A stretch of DNA of 64,000 bases from NCBI RefSeq assembly GCF_019175385.1, contig NC_083343.1, positions 49,436,457-49,500,456 on the forward strand, given 5' to 3'. This document shows positions 1 through 10,944 of this stretch, piece after piece; within the stretch, counting starts at the first letter, position 1; each line of letters begins with the position of its first letter. The translations under genes and the position numbers were made by a program. The notes under the pieces were generated by a model that searched no databases, was not told the DNA's origin, and saw only the letters and a program-made list of their open reading frames with translations. The DNA is from Lycium barbarum. Its lineage: Eukaryota; Streptophyta; Magnoliopsida; Solanales; Solanaceae.

Positions 1-182
1 AGTGTCGAAAATAGCTGTGTGAGATGGCTAATATGTCCAATCAGAGGAATGATTCGCCTGCTTCCAATTCTGTTAAGAATTTTCCTACTGGCAATGCTGC
101 TAATAATCAAAATGTTCGTGGTAATGGTAAAGGAAAAGAAGTTGCTAAAACTTCTAATGGAGGAACAACTCGACTTTATGGG
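1..182 (+). pseudogene. N gag-protease linker fragment, mirrored copy
   Basis: This is the second copy of the gag tail seen at 4689-4871, here on the plus strand. One frame reads a short low-complexity linker ending near TTRLYG just before the LTR junction at 183, typical of the gag-protease spacer that follows the zinc knuckle in chromoviruses. The junction with LTR A is at the same gag base as in the right copy, which shows one insertion event that was later duplicated in inverted orientation. The open frame starting at base 19 is another frame and not a gene. Confidence 0.75.
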
Positions 183-1042
183 TGATACTCTCAAATTACA
201 CCTATTAATGGTATAACGCGGACGTTGTCAAATATAGTAACCTAACAAGGTTGGGGTCGAATCCCACAGGGAATATGGCATGAAAAGGTTACTAAAGTCA
301 TAGGATTCTAAGCTTAGGTCTAATGTCTTAATCCGATGATTTCGGTAATAGTTGGTTTTTCTATAACTAATTTCTATCTACTTGCTTTGGTGGAAATTTA
401 TGGTAAAAGAAACTAAGGTTGTGTCCCCGTTAGATAGGGTGTATGATCATGGGTATTGATCTTGATATACTTCTAATGGATCATTATATGAATGCACTTA
501 ATCTCTATATGAATCTCTACTATTTCCCAATAAATAAAGATTATCTCTTTCTATGATTTTCCCAAATATAAGAAAGTAACTATGAAGAATGATTAATCAT
601 GCCAAGTAAATTCTTCTTATTCCTAAGTGAATTTATTAAACAAAGTTTAAAGCTTTGAGTCCTTGTTAGTTATTCTTACCAACCTAATTATTTTCCCAAA
701 TAAATCAAGGTTTATGGCTTTAATCAATGTTTGTAACCATTAATTATGAATGAAGAATGAAGAATAACTAAACCCTAACAATGCATTATGTGTATATCTA
801 TCACAAACCCAATCACAAAACACCCATCATTGGGTTCACAACCCTAGTAAGGGAAATTAGCTACTCATGACAAAGAACAAGAAATAAGAAATTGAAGAAT
901 TCATAATTGCTTACTTTGGAAGAAAAGATGAATTGATAATACTTGAATTGATGTTTGAACCTTCAAAAACTAAAGAGTATTTAAGGTTCTAAGTCAAAAG
1001 TCAAAATATAATAACTGATAACTATTACAACCCTACAATGAC

Positions 1043-1050
1043 TATTTATA
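1043..1050 (-). promoter_or_regulatory. Putative TATA box of LTR A (left copy)
   Basis: TATAAATA on the minus strand, directly downstream of the palindrome array in the LTR's sense direction. The identical arrangement is found at 3820-3827 in the right copy. Confidence 0.5.
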
Positions 1051-1079
1051 AGTTCTGAAAAACGTGGAAGTTGCAGATT

Positions 1080-1450
1080 TGCACTTTGGTCCCCGTAGAT
1101 ACGAAATACGATACGTAAAGTGAAATACGGACCGTAAACCAGTTTACGACCAAGTCGTCCTTCCAGTTTTGAGCAACTTTAATCTCTTGAAATATGGACC
1201 GTAAATTGGTTTACGGCCCGTAAACTTCCCAGTCGTCTTTCAACTTCCAAAATTCCGACTTTCTGCCAAATGCTCGAATGGTTAAATACGCTTTGAAATA
1301 CGGACCGTAAAGTGGAATACGGTCCGCAAAAGTTGTTCGTAAATCACCATGTCTTAGCCTGCCTTTCTGGTTCTGTTATTCTTTAATACGCCCATGGAAT
1401 ATGGCCCGTATTTTAGAATACGGACCGTAAACTGAGTTTACGACCACTTC
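1080..1450 (-). repeat. Palindrome array in LTR A (left copy)
   Basis: About a dozen imperfect palindromic words of the type AATACGGACCGTAAA are scattered over 370 bp, separated by 10-60 bp of ordinary sequence. The unit reads nearly the same on both strands. The array lies between the LTR start and the TATA-like box. The right copy is at 3420-3785. The flanking and spacer sequence is homologous to 22895-23215 in LTR B. Confidence 0.85.
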
Positions 1451-1598
1451 TACACTTTCAACTATTTTCAATCAAAATCTGTTTCGTTTCCTGAAAAACA
1501 CTAAAAACCACGTAAAATCACATAGACTTGCTTAGAAACATGAAAAACTTATAGCAGAAAAGCATCGATTTGTGGCGCAAAATCACGCCACATCAACA

Positions 1599-2173
1599 CC
1601 CCCAACTTAAAGTATTTGCTTGTCCTCAAGCAAGCCATACAAAACAACGACTCAATCTACACCTAGATATCATAGAATAACAATGTCTACATTGGTTTTG
1701 CCTCTGAACTACCGGCATGCCTGTTTTTCTTCAAAGGACCACCCCAATTTTCTATTTCAAAGCAATATACATACTCAAGAATGCTAAGACTAACAATGAA
1801 GCTTCAATGCATGACATTACCTTATTGAACACATTATGATGCACCCAAACGCTACTTTAGGCGGTCACTTTATTTTGCTCAATTCTCATCCTTATGCCCT
1901 CACATAGATCAAAAAATGTCCCAATAGACATATATACAACAAGAATGGGACGAAGATGAAACAGAAGTGAAAAACACTCACACTCACAAAGAAATTCATA
2001 TCTACACATGAAAATTACATAGGCTTGCCCTTATTTTCTATGTTTTCATCCTAGGCTCGTTCGGTTGTGATCACATTAGGATTTGTTTTGGCTTGTAATG
2101 TAGGGTTAGGGATGGGTAGGATACTTTTTTGATATTAGTGACTCACTCTCCTTGAACACTACAACATCTTTTC
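1599..2173 (-). mobile_element. 3' internal untranslated end of A, mirrored copy
   Basis: Reverse complement of 2698-3271: the polypurine tract, the TTGAGGACAAGCAA-type motif upstream of it, and AT-rich non-coding DNA. I see no reading frame. Confidence 0.8.
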
Positions 2174-2697
2174 CATGTGTGTGTGAGTTGTTAGTTTAAT
2201 TCTGTTTAAGCATGTATAATCAAGAACTTGCCTGGTTGGTCTTGTTTGAAATCCGAAAGTTAGTTTGGTTGTGAAATGATCTTAGGCTTTATTTGTGTAA
2301 ATAGTCACTTTGCCTAAATAAGCCTTACCAAAAGCTGAAAATATCCCTAGTTTCCCTTTTTGAGCCTTTTGACCTTTTTCTTGGCTAGCCAAATATGAAA
2401 CCTCACCCGTTGTGAAATTTATCCATCTTCGCACCCGTTCCCTCCTTGATGCTACTAGATAGATGAGGCAAAGTGCCTAAGTTGGGGGTGAATTAAATGT
2501 GAAGTAGATGTTAAAAATATATGTTGGGGGTGGTGGAGTTTGCTAGTGGAGATTCGATGTGGTAGTTGCATATATAAAAAAAATCAGAAAAATTTAACAC
2601 AAAAAGATTTGCAAGCTTGATGGGAATAAAACCACATCGAGGTCGAAAACTTGAAAGAAAATAAAAGGGGTTGGAAAGAAAAGGGGTGAATTAAGGT
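2174..2697 (+). mobile_element. Unpaired spacer of the inverted repeat, A internal DNA
   Basis: This 524-bp stretch has no partner in the left arm. It appears continuous with 2698-3271 and includes AAGTTGGGGG-like words (near 2481 and 2524) resembling the A polypurine tract, so I read it as the upstream part of the same 3' untranslated region. No coding frame is visible. Confidence 0.65.
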
Positions 2698-3271
2698 GAA
2701 AAGATGTTGTAGTGTTCAAGGAGGGTGAGTCACTAATATCTAAAAAGTATCCTACCCGTCCCTAAGCCAACATTACAAGCCAAAACAAGTCCTAATGTGA
2801 TCACAACCGAACGAGCCTAGGATGAAAACATAGAAAATAAGGGCAAGCCTATGCAATTTGCATGTGTAGATATGAATTTCTTTGTGAGTGTGAGTGTTTT
2901 TTTCTTCTCTTTCATCTTCGTCTCATTCTTGTTGTATATATGTGTGTTAGGACATTCTTTGGTCTATGTGAGGGCATAAGGATGAGAATTGAGCAAAATA
3001 AAGTGACCGCCTAAAGTAGCGTTTGGGTGCATCATAATGTGTTCAATAAGGTAATGGCATGCATTGAAGCTTCATTGTTAGTCATAACATTCTTGAGTAT
3101 GTATATTGCTTTGAAATGGAAAATTGGGGTGGTCCTTTGAAGAAAAACAGGCATGCCGGTAGTTCAGAGTTAAAACCAATGTAACATTGTAATTCTATGA
3201 TATCTAGGTGTAGATTGAGTTGTTATTTTGTATGGCTTGCTTGAGGACAAGCAAATACTTTAAGTTGGGGG
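2698..3271 (+). mobile_element. 3' internal end of A with polypurine tract
   Basis: Non-coding 3' untranslated DNA of element A. It ends with a TTGAGGACAAGCAA motif and the polypurine tract AAGTTGGGGG (about 3262-3271), where plus-strand DNA synthesis is primed in this class of elements. The LTR begins directly at 3272. Confidence 0.8.
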
Positions 3272-3419
3272 TGTTGATGTGCCGTGATTTTGCGCCACAA
3301 ATCGATGCTTTTCTGCTATAGGTTTTACTTGTTTTTAAGCAAGTCTATGTGATTTTGCGTGGTTTTTAGCGTTTTTCAGGAAACAGAATAGATTTGGAAT
3401 GAAAATAGTTGAAAGTGTA

Positions 3420-3785
3420 GAAGTGGTCGTAAACTCAGTTTACGGTCCGTATTCTAAAATACAGGCCGTATTCCATGGGCGTATCAAAGAATAACAGAAC
3501 CAGAAAGGCAGGCTAAGACATGGTGATTTACGAACAACTTTTACGGACCGTATTCCACTTTACGGTCCGTATTTCAAAGCGTATTTAACCATTCGAGCAT
3601 TTGGCAGAAAGTCAGAATTTTGGAAGTTGAAAGACAACTGGGCAGTTTACGGGCCGTAAACCAATTTACGGTCCATATTTCAAGAGATTGAAGTTGCTCA
3701 AAACTGGAAGGACGACTTGGTCGTAAACTGGTTTACGGTCCGTATTTCACTTTACGGACCGTATTTCGTATCTACGGGGACCAAA
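3420..3785 (+). repeat. Palindrome array in LTR A (right copy)
   Basis: Repeated words such as TTTACGGTCCGTATT, TACGGACCGTATT and TTACGGGCCGTAAA. Each is a near-perfect inverted repeat around a GGACC or GGTCC centre. The spacing is irregular, so it is not a simple tandem satellite. It ends about 35 bp before the TATA-like box. Confidence 0.87.
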
Positions 3786-3819
3786 GTGCAAATCTGCAAC
3801 TTCCACGTTTTTCAGAACT

Positions 3820-3827
3820 TATAAATA
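3820..3827 (+). promoter_or_regulatory. Putative TATA box of LTR A (right copy)
   Basis: TATAAATA, 35 bp after the palindrome array; a good match to plant TATA boxes. Transcription would start some 30 bp downstream, near 3855. Confidence 0.55.
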
Positions 3828-4688
3828 GTCATTGTAGGGTTGTAATAGTTATCAGTTATTATATTTTGACTTTTGGCATAGAACATTAAATACTCTCTAG
3901 TTTTTGAAGGTTCAAACATCAACTCAAGTATTATCAATTCCTCTTTTTTTCCAAAGTAAGCAATTATGAATTCTTCAATTTCTTATTTCTTGTTCTTTGT
4001 CATGAGTAGCTAATTTCCCTTACTAGGGTTGTGAACCCAATGATGGGTGTTTTGTGATTGGGTTTGTGATAGATATATACATAATGGATTGTTAGGGTTT
4101 AGTTATTCTTCATTCTTCATTCATAATTAATGGTTGCAAACATTGATTAAAGCCATAAACCTTGATTTATTTGGGAAAATAATTAGGGTTGGTAACAATA
4201 ACTAACAAGGACTCAAAGCGTTAAACTTTGTTTAATAAATTCACTTAGGAATAAGAAGAATTTACTTGGCATGATTAATCGTTCTTCATAGTTACTTTCT
4301 TATATTTGGGAAAATCATAGAAAGAGATAATCTTTATTTATTGGGAAATAGTAGAGATTCATATAGAGGTTAAGTGCATTCATATAATGATCCATTAGAA
4401 GTATATCAAGATCAATACCCATGATCATACACCCTATCGAACGAGGACACAACCTTAGTTTCTTTTACCATAAATTTCCACCAAAGGTAGTAGATAGAAA
4501 TTAGTTATAGAAAAACCAACTATTACCGAAATCATCGGATTAAGACAGTAGACGTAAGCTTAGAATCCTATGACTTTAGTAACCTTTTCATGTCATATTC
4601 CCTGTGGGATTCGACCCCAACTTTGTTGGGTTACTATATTTGACAACTTCCGCGTTATACCATTAATAGGTGTAATTTGAGTGTATCA

Positions 4689-5955
4689 CCCATAAAGTCG
4701 AGTTGTTCCTCCATTAGAAGTGTTAGCAACTTCCTTTCATTTACCATTACCACGAGCATTTTGATTATTAGCAGCATTGCCAGTAGGAAAATTCTTAACA
4801 GAATTCGAAGCAGGCGAATCATTCCTCTGATTGGACATATTAGCCATCTCACACAACTATTTTGGACATTCTCTCTTAATGTGGCATCTAATCCCACAGC
4901 GATGACAAATACTATCCTCCCACACAGCTGGCTGATTACTACCCTGAGAAAATCTGCTTTGATTATTATTTGTTCGTTGCCCTTGTCTACCAGAAGGCAC
5001 ACTGGCATTAGAATAAGCACCAGACTGAGTAGATGCTGAGTACCCTTTCGTTTGTCCTCCATTAACATTACCACTAAAGCCACCCGCAGATCGAGCCTTC
5101 TTGTTTTGATATCTCTCCACCCGCTCCTCGTTCTTTCCAGTTCTTTTGTTGCTCAGTAAACCCAACTAATAATGAGAAAGTGCAAGCAGGAGACATAGCA
5201 GCAGCAGCACATGCAGACTTAATTTGTGGGACCGACCCACGTACAAAAGGAGTCAACTTATACTTCTCAGTCGGAATCATGTAGAGTGCATATTTTGACA
5301 GACGGGTGAACTCCAAGCTGCCTTCACGAATAGATTTAGTACCATGCTCAAGTTTCTCGAACTTGGTAGCCATAGAAAACCTATCTTCATCAGACAGAAA
5401 GCTCTTCATGAGCGCCTCCTCAAATTCAGCTCAAGTAAGAGGTATAACATCATTACCTCTTTCAGACTCCTACACCTTAAACCAAGCGTGAGCAATGTCT
5501 GTCAAACGATATGATACAAACCTTACAGCTTCATAACCCTTGGCATTCATTGCCCTCAATGCCTTGAAAATCTCATCCATAATGTGTTGGGGGTCATCCG
5601 AATCTCGTGACCTAAAGAACTCTGGTGATTTTAAATCCAGAAAGTACTTAAGCCTACCTCCACCATGAAATTCCATACCTCCACGCTGATGCTGAACTGC
5701 AACTGATGCAGTTAGCATTTGGATCGCCATCTGCATTGACCCAATCTCAGGTACACCCGCTGCAGGAACAGCATGTGCAGGCGGTGCTAGAGGTGGCGTC
5801 TGATTCCCGGCATTATTCCCATTACCAGTGTTTTCTCCCACCAGATTTCGAGTTTCTGTGGTGCATCCTAAGTTACAAGTTCCAGATCGAGTTAGGGCTA
5901 TTTCTGCAAGGTACGAATTAATGAGCGAATTAGAACGATCGTACAAGGACTTCAA
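4689..5955 (-). pseudogene. gag of chromovirus N, interrupted and frameshifted
   Basis: Read on the minus strand from 5955. A proline-rich N-terminal part is followed by the capsid-like region (motif LKSPEFF, then MDEIFKALRAM and YRLTDIAHAWF at 5470-5680), a second capsid segment at 5074-5469 and a C-terminal CX2CX4HX4C zinc knuckle (CHRCGIRCHIKREC, near 4860-4910). Two in-frame stops lie between 5410 and 5475, one where a Trp is expected. A frameshift falls around 5110-5165. Element A inserted just after the knuckle at the TRLYG position. Gag would form the particle and bind RNA; this copy cannot make it. Confidence 0.82.
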
Positions 5956-6128
5956 GATCTACAACACAATCTAGAAACAAGAAGAATAGGAAACACCTAT
6001 AAATGTCCTGAGAGTTTCGCGGTTCTGTAGGTGATCAGGATGCACAAGGAAAAATCTACTAGACTCAGCTACACATACACCGACAACAATCCTAGGACGT
6101 ATCTAAACCTAAGGCCTAATACCAAGCT
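5956..6128 (-). other. N leader with primer binding site
   Basis: Non-coding leader between LTR N and gag. On the minus strand TGGTATTAGGCC (6113-6124) follows the LTR end by four bases, resembling the 3' end of initiator Met-tRNA (TGGTATCAGAGC) with mismatches. I see no ORF. Confidence 0.7.
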
Positions 6129-7740
6129 TGTCACGCCCCAAAACACACCCTAGATGTGACTGGCATCCGAAGTCCTGAACAACCTTGGAAGAACCTAAAG
6201 ATGCAACATTCAACTTCTAGAACCCGCAAGGTTCTCTACTCAGACGCCAACAATTTATAGATAAGCAACTAACGAATAAAAAGAAATGTCAATTATTAAA
6301 TCAGCGGAAGTCTTGATAAAGGTATAACTTAGTGAAAACAGCAAAGTCAAAACTTTAACAATAATCCTTCAACTACCCACAGAATGAATTTAAACTTTGG
6401 AGCTTCTAAGAATAAAGAATGATCGTCTAATCATTGGGACGCAGCCCAGAAAACTAATATAAATAAATGGAATGAATAAATAGAGTGTCCCACGAACAAG
6501 CATGTGGGCTAACCAAGTATCTTCAGTAGCAGCAAGTTCTCCTAAACATTCCAAGAATCACGGACCTGCACTTCTTCGTTACCTAACATACCATAAAAAA
6601 GAACAATGGTATGCCTGAGTACTTCATGCTCAGTGAATGTCTCGGGGATAGTAAGTGATACGAAAGTAAGGTACAATATTACCTAAAGAAAAAAGTTCTG
6701 GAAACCATGTGAAACAAATTTAGAAATAGTTATTCAATCTTGGTTCAATATGCATAGTCAAATGAATGTGATTCCCTTTTTATCAAGTTTACAACTTTCA
6801 GTTGTGTCCTCTCAATTCACTAGATTATCATCAAATATACTTCACAGAGAGATAAAGATATCACCCATGCCAATACAGGCCCAATAATGAGTCACAATGA
6901 AGGGATGACCTTTGAGGTTCCCTAAATAGCTTAGAATCACTACATCAAAATCTCAGGTTCTCGATGGCTATCGTTCCTCCCGAATAGCTAGGCGTAAACC
7001 GCACTGGGTAGCGAACCCGCAGTGGCCACTCTTCCTCACAAATGGCTAGGCAATTACCACACTTTGATCCATAGTGACTACCCTCCTCTCAAGTAGTTAG
7101 GCCAAACACAACAATAAAGTTCATAGCATAGAAGCCGAATCACAATTCATCTCAAGGTAGTCACATCATCGATTAGCATTTAAGTTCGTCATGTCATTAC
7201 AAAGATATAACATTTCATTGATAATCTTGAAAACGTTTTCACTTCCTAAAACAAGGTTCAATTGTGATAGTTCGTCATAAAACGCCATTACTGACCCTTA
7301 TCCCTTATTGATGATCATCTCTTATAGAGGAAAATGATTAGAATTACATATACATGTATAGAGTATAATACAATCAAGGCTTAATGTGGGTTTGTCCCCT
7401 CATGCACACCAACCACAATCAAATCACGAAATAGGGTTTTAAAGTATGAAAAGTTTGCCTTTTTATTCAATAAAGAACTTTTGAAAGGGAGACACACATC
7501 CGAAATAAGGTTTTCAAAAGTGACATACCTTAATTAAGCCTTACATAATTCAACAATTCACTTTTAAAATGAAGGACACCCAAAACCCTAGCTTGAGTCA
7601 CTTTGAGAAAGACTACCATGCAACCCCAGGTTTTTAATTAAAGAATCATGGGTTTAATACTAGGATTGATGAAATACTCCCAAGAAATACGAGCCGTATT
7701 CTTTGGTTGTATTTTTCTTTAACCCAAACTAGTGAAGTCT
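6129..7740 (-). mobile_element. 5' LTR of chromovirus N, truncated at its start
   Basis: On the minus strand it ends in CGTGACA (6129-6135). It is homologous over most of its length to the D LTRs, with the same order of features: the gag-proximal end, the TGAGxxx-GAA-GTACTCA hairpin (about 6615-6633) and the block with three repeated 'gctaggc...ccact' modules (6960-7100). The expected TGTAACACCCC start is missing. Homology to D fades after about 7690, and a degenerate start may lie near 7790. A short palindromic word, ATACGAGCCGTATT, sits at about 7687. Confidence 0.75.
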
Positions 7741-9443
7741 AGATTCTCCAAGACGCTTTCACACTTTACCCGGATTTACAGAGTGTTACTGGTATGTTGT
7801 TGAGTAAGCTTAAACAAGGGAGTCTACAGAAATGGGTTACGTGATATGACGAAAATCTGTGGGGTTTCGTGGCTAGAGACTAGTGATAAGCTAATTTCAG
7901 GTAACCAATATGTTAAGGCTTAAGGAAGTGGCTTGTGTGGTACACAGTTGGGTAATTTTGTTACACTCTTCCGTGGACGAGTTAGTATGGTTTAAGAGAA
8001 AATAATTGCGGGAGTCCCCATTATGTGATAGCTATAATTGCCTTTTTTTAGATAAGACCGTGTTCGTGATAGTGTATTATGTTCGAGTGATATTTTATTG
8101 GATAGCTTGGGTGAAAACTTTCGGATTTCGATAGCTTGGGAATAGTTGTACAAGGTTGGCGCAAGACATTGTGAGATTGAAGTTTCAGAATGGTGAGAGA
8201 CCTGTCGAGGTGTTACAATGGGAGATTCGATGGTTATATGGGTATTATATGAGACTACCGATTTTGCATCGAAAAGTTTGAGGTTGTATCAGATTTTCTT
8301 ATCGGGTAAAGGTTGAGAAATCTGAAGGTTGCCCTCGTAAGGTCTAGTTCTTCGGTGCTAAGTTGATAGCTTGAATAGGACTCAAATGTGACAGACTTGG
8401 TTGACTATGCCGACTATGCCTAAGGAATATATTAGAATTGGCCGCCACATATGTGTGGTAAGGCCGTGATTGGTTTTCGGAAAGTTTGGAGTCAGTTCGA
8501 GTGACTATTGGTGGTATTCAAAGGTTGGGCATTCATTCAGGGTCGGAATTGTTTGTATTAAGCTTGATGGACTATGTATATATTTTCCAGAAGGACTAAT
8601 GCGTTCCTAGTAAATCACCTTCACGGATTCGATGGGTTGCAGTTCAGATTTGAGGTATAATCGGTTTACTGAGATTTATCGGGGTTTGCAAGTAGACTTG
8701 ATGATATTTACCGGGGTCAGATATTCGGACAGTTATAATGGTTTATGTCTGGGCTTGGTAGTGATTTGACGAGGTACTACGGTTGCAATAGGTCTTTAGA
8801 GTGATCAGATGGTTTCCTATGGACTTAGATTAGCGAGGTATTCAGTGGGTATGCTTCCAGAATGGTAAATTGAAGATTTAATAAGACTTGGAATTAGCTA
8901 AGTCGACTGTGACTAAGATCAGTTACGATGGAATCGCATAAAGTTCTTAGATAGAGCGGGAATTCTTATCTGACAAGAGTAAGTCACGGTTTCAGACTTG
9001 TGTTTATGCGTTTTTAAGAAATCGTGGTGCGGAGAACGTTTTTAGAAGTATGGAGGAAAAGTTAGCGGAATCAGAGTATTTTACCAGTTCAGAGTGGGTT
9101 ATGACTGAGTTTTTATCTAAAGGTTGTGCGGTCTGAGGAATGTTTTTGGGGCATATTGATCATGTTCAGCGGTATGGGTATCTCAAATTAGAGAATTTTG
9201 GAAAAGTAGTTCTTGATATTGGGGATCAGTTGTGAGAGAATTTCGAGTATGGAAATATGAGAATTGGGTATTTTATCCAAGTTAGAGGAAATTTTTTACT
9301 GATAAGGTGAGCTGGTAGTGATTTTGGCATACTTCATGCCACGAAGGCTTCCATGTGGCTATGTTAAGGATTCCTTAGTTACTGTCAGCTATCGTACTCT
9401 CTTTCCTCACTCGACGATGAGTGATTGTTTAATTGGTATCTGA
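7741..9443 (+). mobile_element. Decayed internal DNA upstream of LTR F
   Basis: No reading frame of useful length on either strand and no recognisable protein. It ends with a small hairpin (CACTC 9408-9412, GAGTG 9419-9423) and LTR F begins at 9444, the position a 3' internal region takes in the other elements. I infer a non-autonomous or heavily mutated internal region on the plus strand. Its left junction with LTR N near 7740 is not sharply defined. Confidence 0.5.
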
Positions 9444-10290
9444 TGTAACGACCCGTATGGCTGTTACGGTACTTTTGACCTTGTTGAGTTTTCCCCAAGC
9501 TTTGTTAGCATATATTTGACTTTCGGGGACAGGTGGTACGAATTTCGAGGCCATCGGATGAGTATTAGATAGATTTTTGTGAAAATAAGCCTTAAAGTAA
9601 AAAATATTTGACTCAAAGTTGACTTTTGGATAAACGGTCCTTTTTTAGAAATTTGTCGATTCCGAGAGGTTCAAATAGTCATTTGTAATATGCGGGTATG
9701 TTCGGTTCGGTTCCTAATGCACTCGGGCACATTTTGGGACTTGGGTTGGAACGTTCTTCTTAGGCATTTGGGGGTTAACTTGGTCAACGAGACCCCCGTT
9801 AGTAATTCCGAGGCCACGAGTGCGTTCATAGCGTGTTTTTATGTTCGTCTACATATCTGGTTTTTTTTGTTTTAGGCCTCGGGTTATAGTCGAATTTCAG
9901 GTTGAGACTTGTGGATGTTGGGAAATTCTCTGGTGTCTGGTGTACCGCTATGGAGGCACCAGAACCGCGGCAGCGGTATCGCCGTAGTGGTGGCCCTGCC
10001 ACTATAGTGGCATAATGTATTTAGGGGTGACTGCCATAGCGGTCTCATGATCGCCGCAGCGGGTGACGAGGCAGTCTAGTATTTAATGAGATGTTAAAAC
10101 CCTTAAGTGCCTCATTCATTTCCATTCGGTTCTAAGCTTCTAGGAGGGCATTTCAAGAGACTTTGGGGTGATTCTTCATAATGGTAAGTCCATCTATCCT
10201 CATTCTTCATTTATGATTTATAATCCACCTTAGAAACTCACTAATCCATGCTAGAGTCATCCAATAACATGAGTATTTTCTATTTTTTCT
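9444..10290 (+). mobile_element. LTR F, first part (split by the LINE)
   Basis: Starts TGTAACGACCCG, a common chromovirus LTR start. It has a palindrome array at 9945-10075 and a splice-donor-like ATG|GTAAGT at 10176-10184. The sequence stops where the LINE begins at about 10291-10295 and appears to resume at about 52500. The two parts together would give an LTR of about 3 kb, still lacking its final few hundred bases, which would be beyond the right edge. Confidence 0.7.
9945..10075 (+). repeat. Palindrome array in LTR F
   Basis: Words around CCGCTGCGG and ACCGCTATGGCGGT-like forms, for example accgctatgg, ccgcggcagcgg, ccactatagtgg and gccgcagcgg. The core differs completely from that of LTR A, but its palindromic nature and promoter-proximal position are the same. 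Confidence 0.7.
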
Positions 10291-10295
10291 TTCTC

Positions 10296-10445
10296 ATGAC
10301 AACTGTTGACCTTGGTGGGGACCTACCTTCCCCAACACCACCCGACCCAATGATAGCAATGAAAATTGTAGCCGTTAGAAACAGTACAAACCCACCAGCA
10401 ACCAATGAAACAATAGCACATCAGCATATCCTTACCGATCCTAAC
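10296..10445 (+). pseudogene. LINE ORF1, N-terminal exon-like piece
   Basis: ATG at 10296 opens 50 codons (MTTVDLGGDLPSPTPP...) ending exactly at the H target-site copy. Removing H plus one CTAAC copy joins this piece in the same frame to 19446 onward. It is the start of ORF1 of an L1-type plant LINE, whose product binds the element RNA. A possible target duplication TTCTATTTTTT occurs just upstream (about 10279) and near 52490 at the LINE's 3' end; since it is T-rich, this is weak evidence. Confidence 0.75.
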
Positions 10446-10900
10446 TGTTATATCCCGTATTTTAAATGTTCGGATATTCCAAGGTAGTCGTGGCAAGTTA
10501 AGGGTAAGGCTATTTTCAAAAATTATGTTAATGTACAAGTTGGTTATAAATATCAATTATGGACATTACTAGAATGGAAATATTAAGAAAGGCCAAGGGT
10601 AAGAAGGAAAATTCGCAAAAGGGTTCATGGTAAAATTGCGGAAAGAATAGGGGCAAAAGGGGAATTTCAAAAAAAAAATATCAAGAATGTTCTTGAAGGG
10701 CCCTTGGCCGTGTGGCATGCCCCTATATGTCCACATTTTTATTTAATGGGGGGTTAATTATGTACATGTATGGACAAAGCTTGCAAGAGAAGCCAACCAA
10801 GTCATCTTTTTCAAGAAAACTCTAGAAAAGGAAAAATGGAAAAAAAAAAGAAAAGAAGAGAAAAATCTAGAGAGAGGCATGTGCCCCTCACATGCCACTA

Positions 10901-10904
<4 letters not shown>

Positions 10905-10939
<35 letters not shown>
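10905..10939. repeat. (TA)n microsatellite, H 5' LTR
   Basis: 35 bp of pure TA. The same site in the 3' LTR (16590-16604) has only 15 bp. Confidence 0.97.

Positions 10940-10944
<5 letters not shown>

Larger units (their letters stand above)
183..1598 (-). mobile_element. LTR of Athila/Tat-like element A, minus orientation
   Basis: On the minus strand this LTR starts TGTTGATGTGGCG (at 1598) and ends GTATCA (at 183), 1416 bp. It is mirrored by 3272-4688. Just outside its start lies the reversed polypurine tract CCCCCAACTT (1599-1608). It holds the palindrome array at 1080-1450 and a TATA-like TATTTATA (1043-1050, TATAAATA on the minus strand). It has no coding potential. The lineage call rests on the tract and the flanking 'lots of CTCAAGCAAG' region typical of Athila/Tat elements; I am not certain which of the two. 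Confidence 0.85.
1..2173 (+). repeat. Left arm of a 2.17-kb inverted repeat
   Basis: Bases 1-2173 are the reverse complement of 2698-4871. The arm contains, from left to right, a gag fragment of element N on the plus strand, an LTR of element A on the minus strand, the A polypurine tract in reverse, and A 3' internal DNA. Reading the outer 265 bases by eye I counted about a dozen substitutions, roughly 4 percent, so the arms are not one molecule read twice. The match still runs at base 1, so this arm continues out of the window. Strand is nominal. Confidence 0.93.
3272..4688 (+). mobile_element. 3' LTR of Athila/Tat-like element A
   Basis: 1417 bp, from TGTTGATGTGCCG to GTATCA. The polypurine tract lies immediately upstream and N gag (minus strand) immediately downstream, so this is a 3' LTR at an insertion junction. 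The 5' part of A is not in the window. It has a palindrome array at 3420-3785, a TATA-like box at 3820-3827 and no open frame of note. Confidence 0.88.
2698..4871 (-). repeat. Right arm of the 2.17-kb inverted repeat
   Basis: Partner of 1-2173. It holds A 3' internal DNA, polypurine tract, LTR A and the first 183 bp of N gag. Because this arm runs straight into intact N gag, leader and LTR, it is the better candidate for the original locus, and the left arm for the inverted copy. Transcription through the pair could fold into a hairpin of about 2 kb with a 524-nt loop. Confidence 0.93.

Noticed and set aside
4677..5039. 120-codon open frame on the plus strand opposite N gag
   Set aside because: It is antisense to the recognisable gag with zinc knuckle and is low in complexity; a shadow frame.
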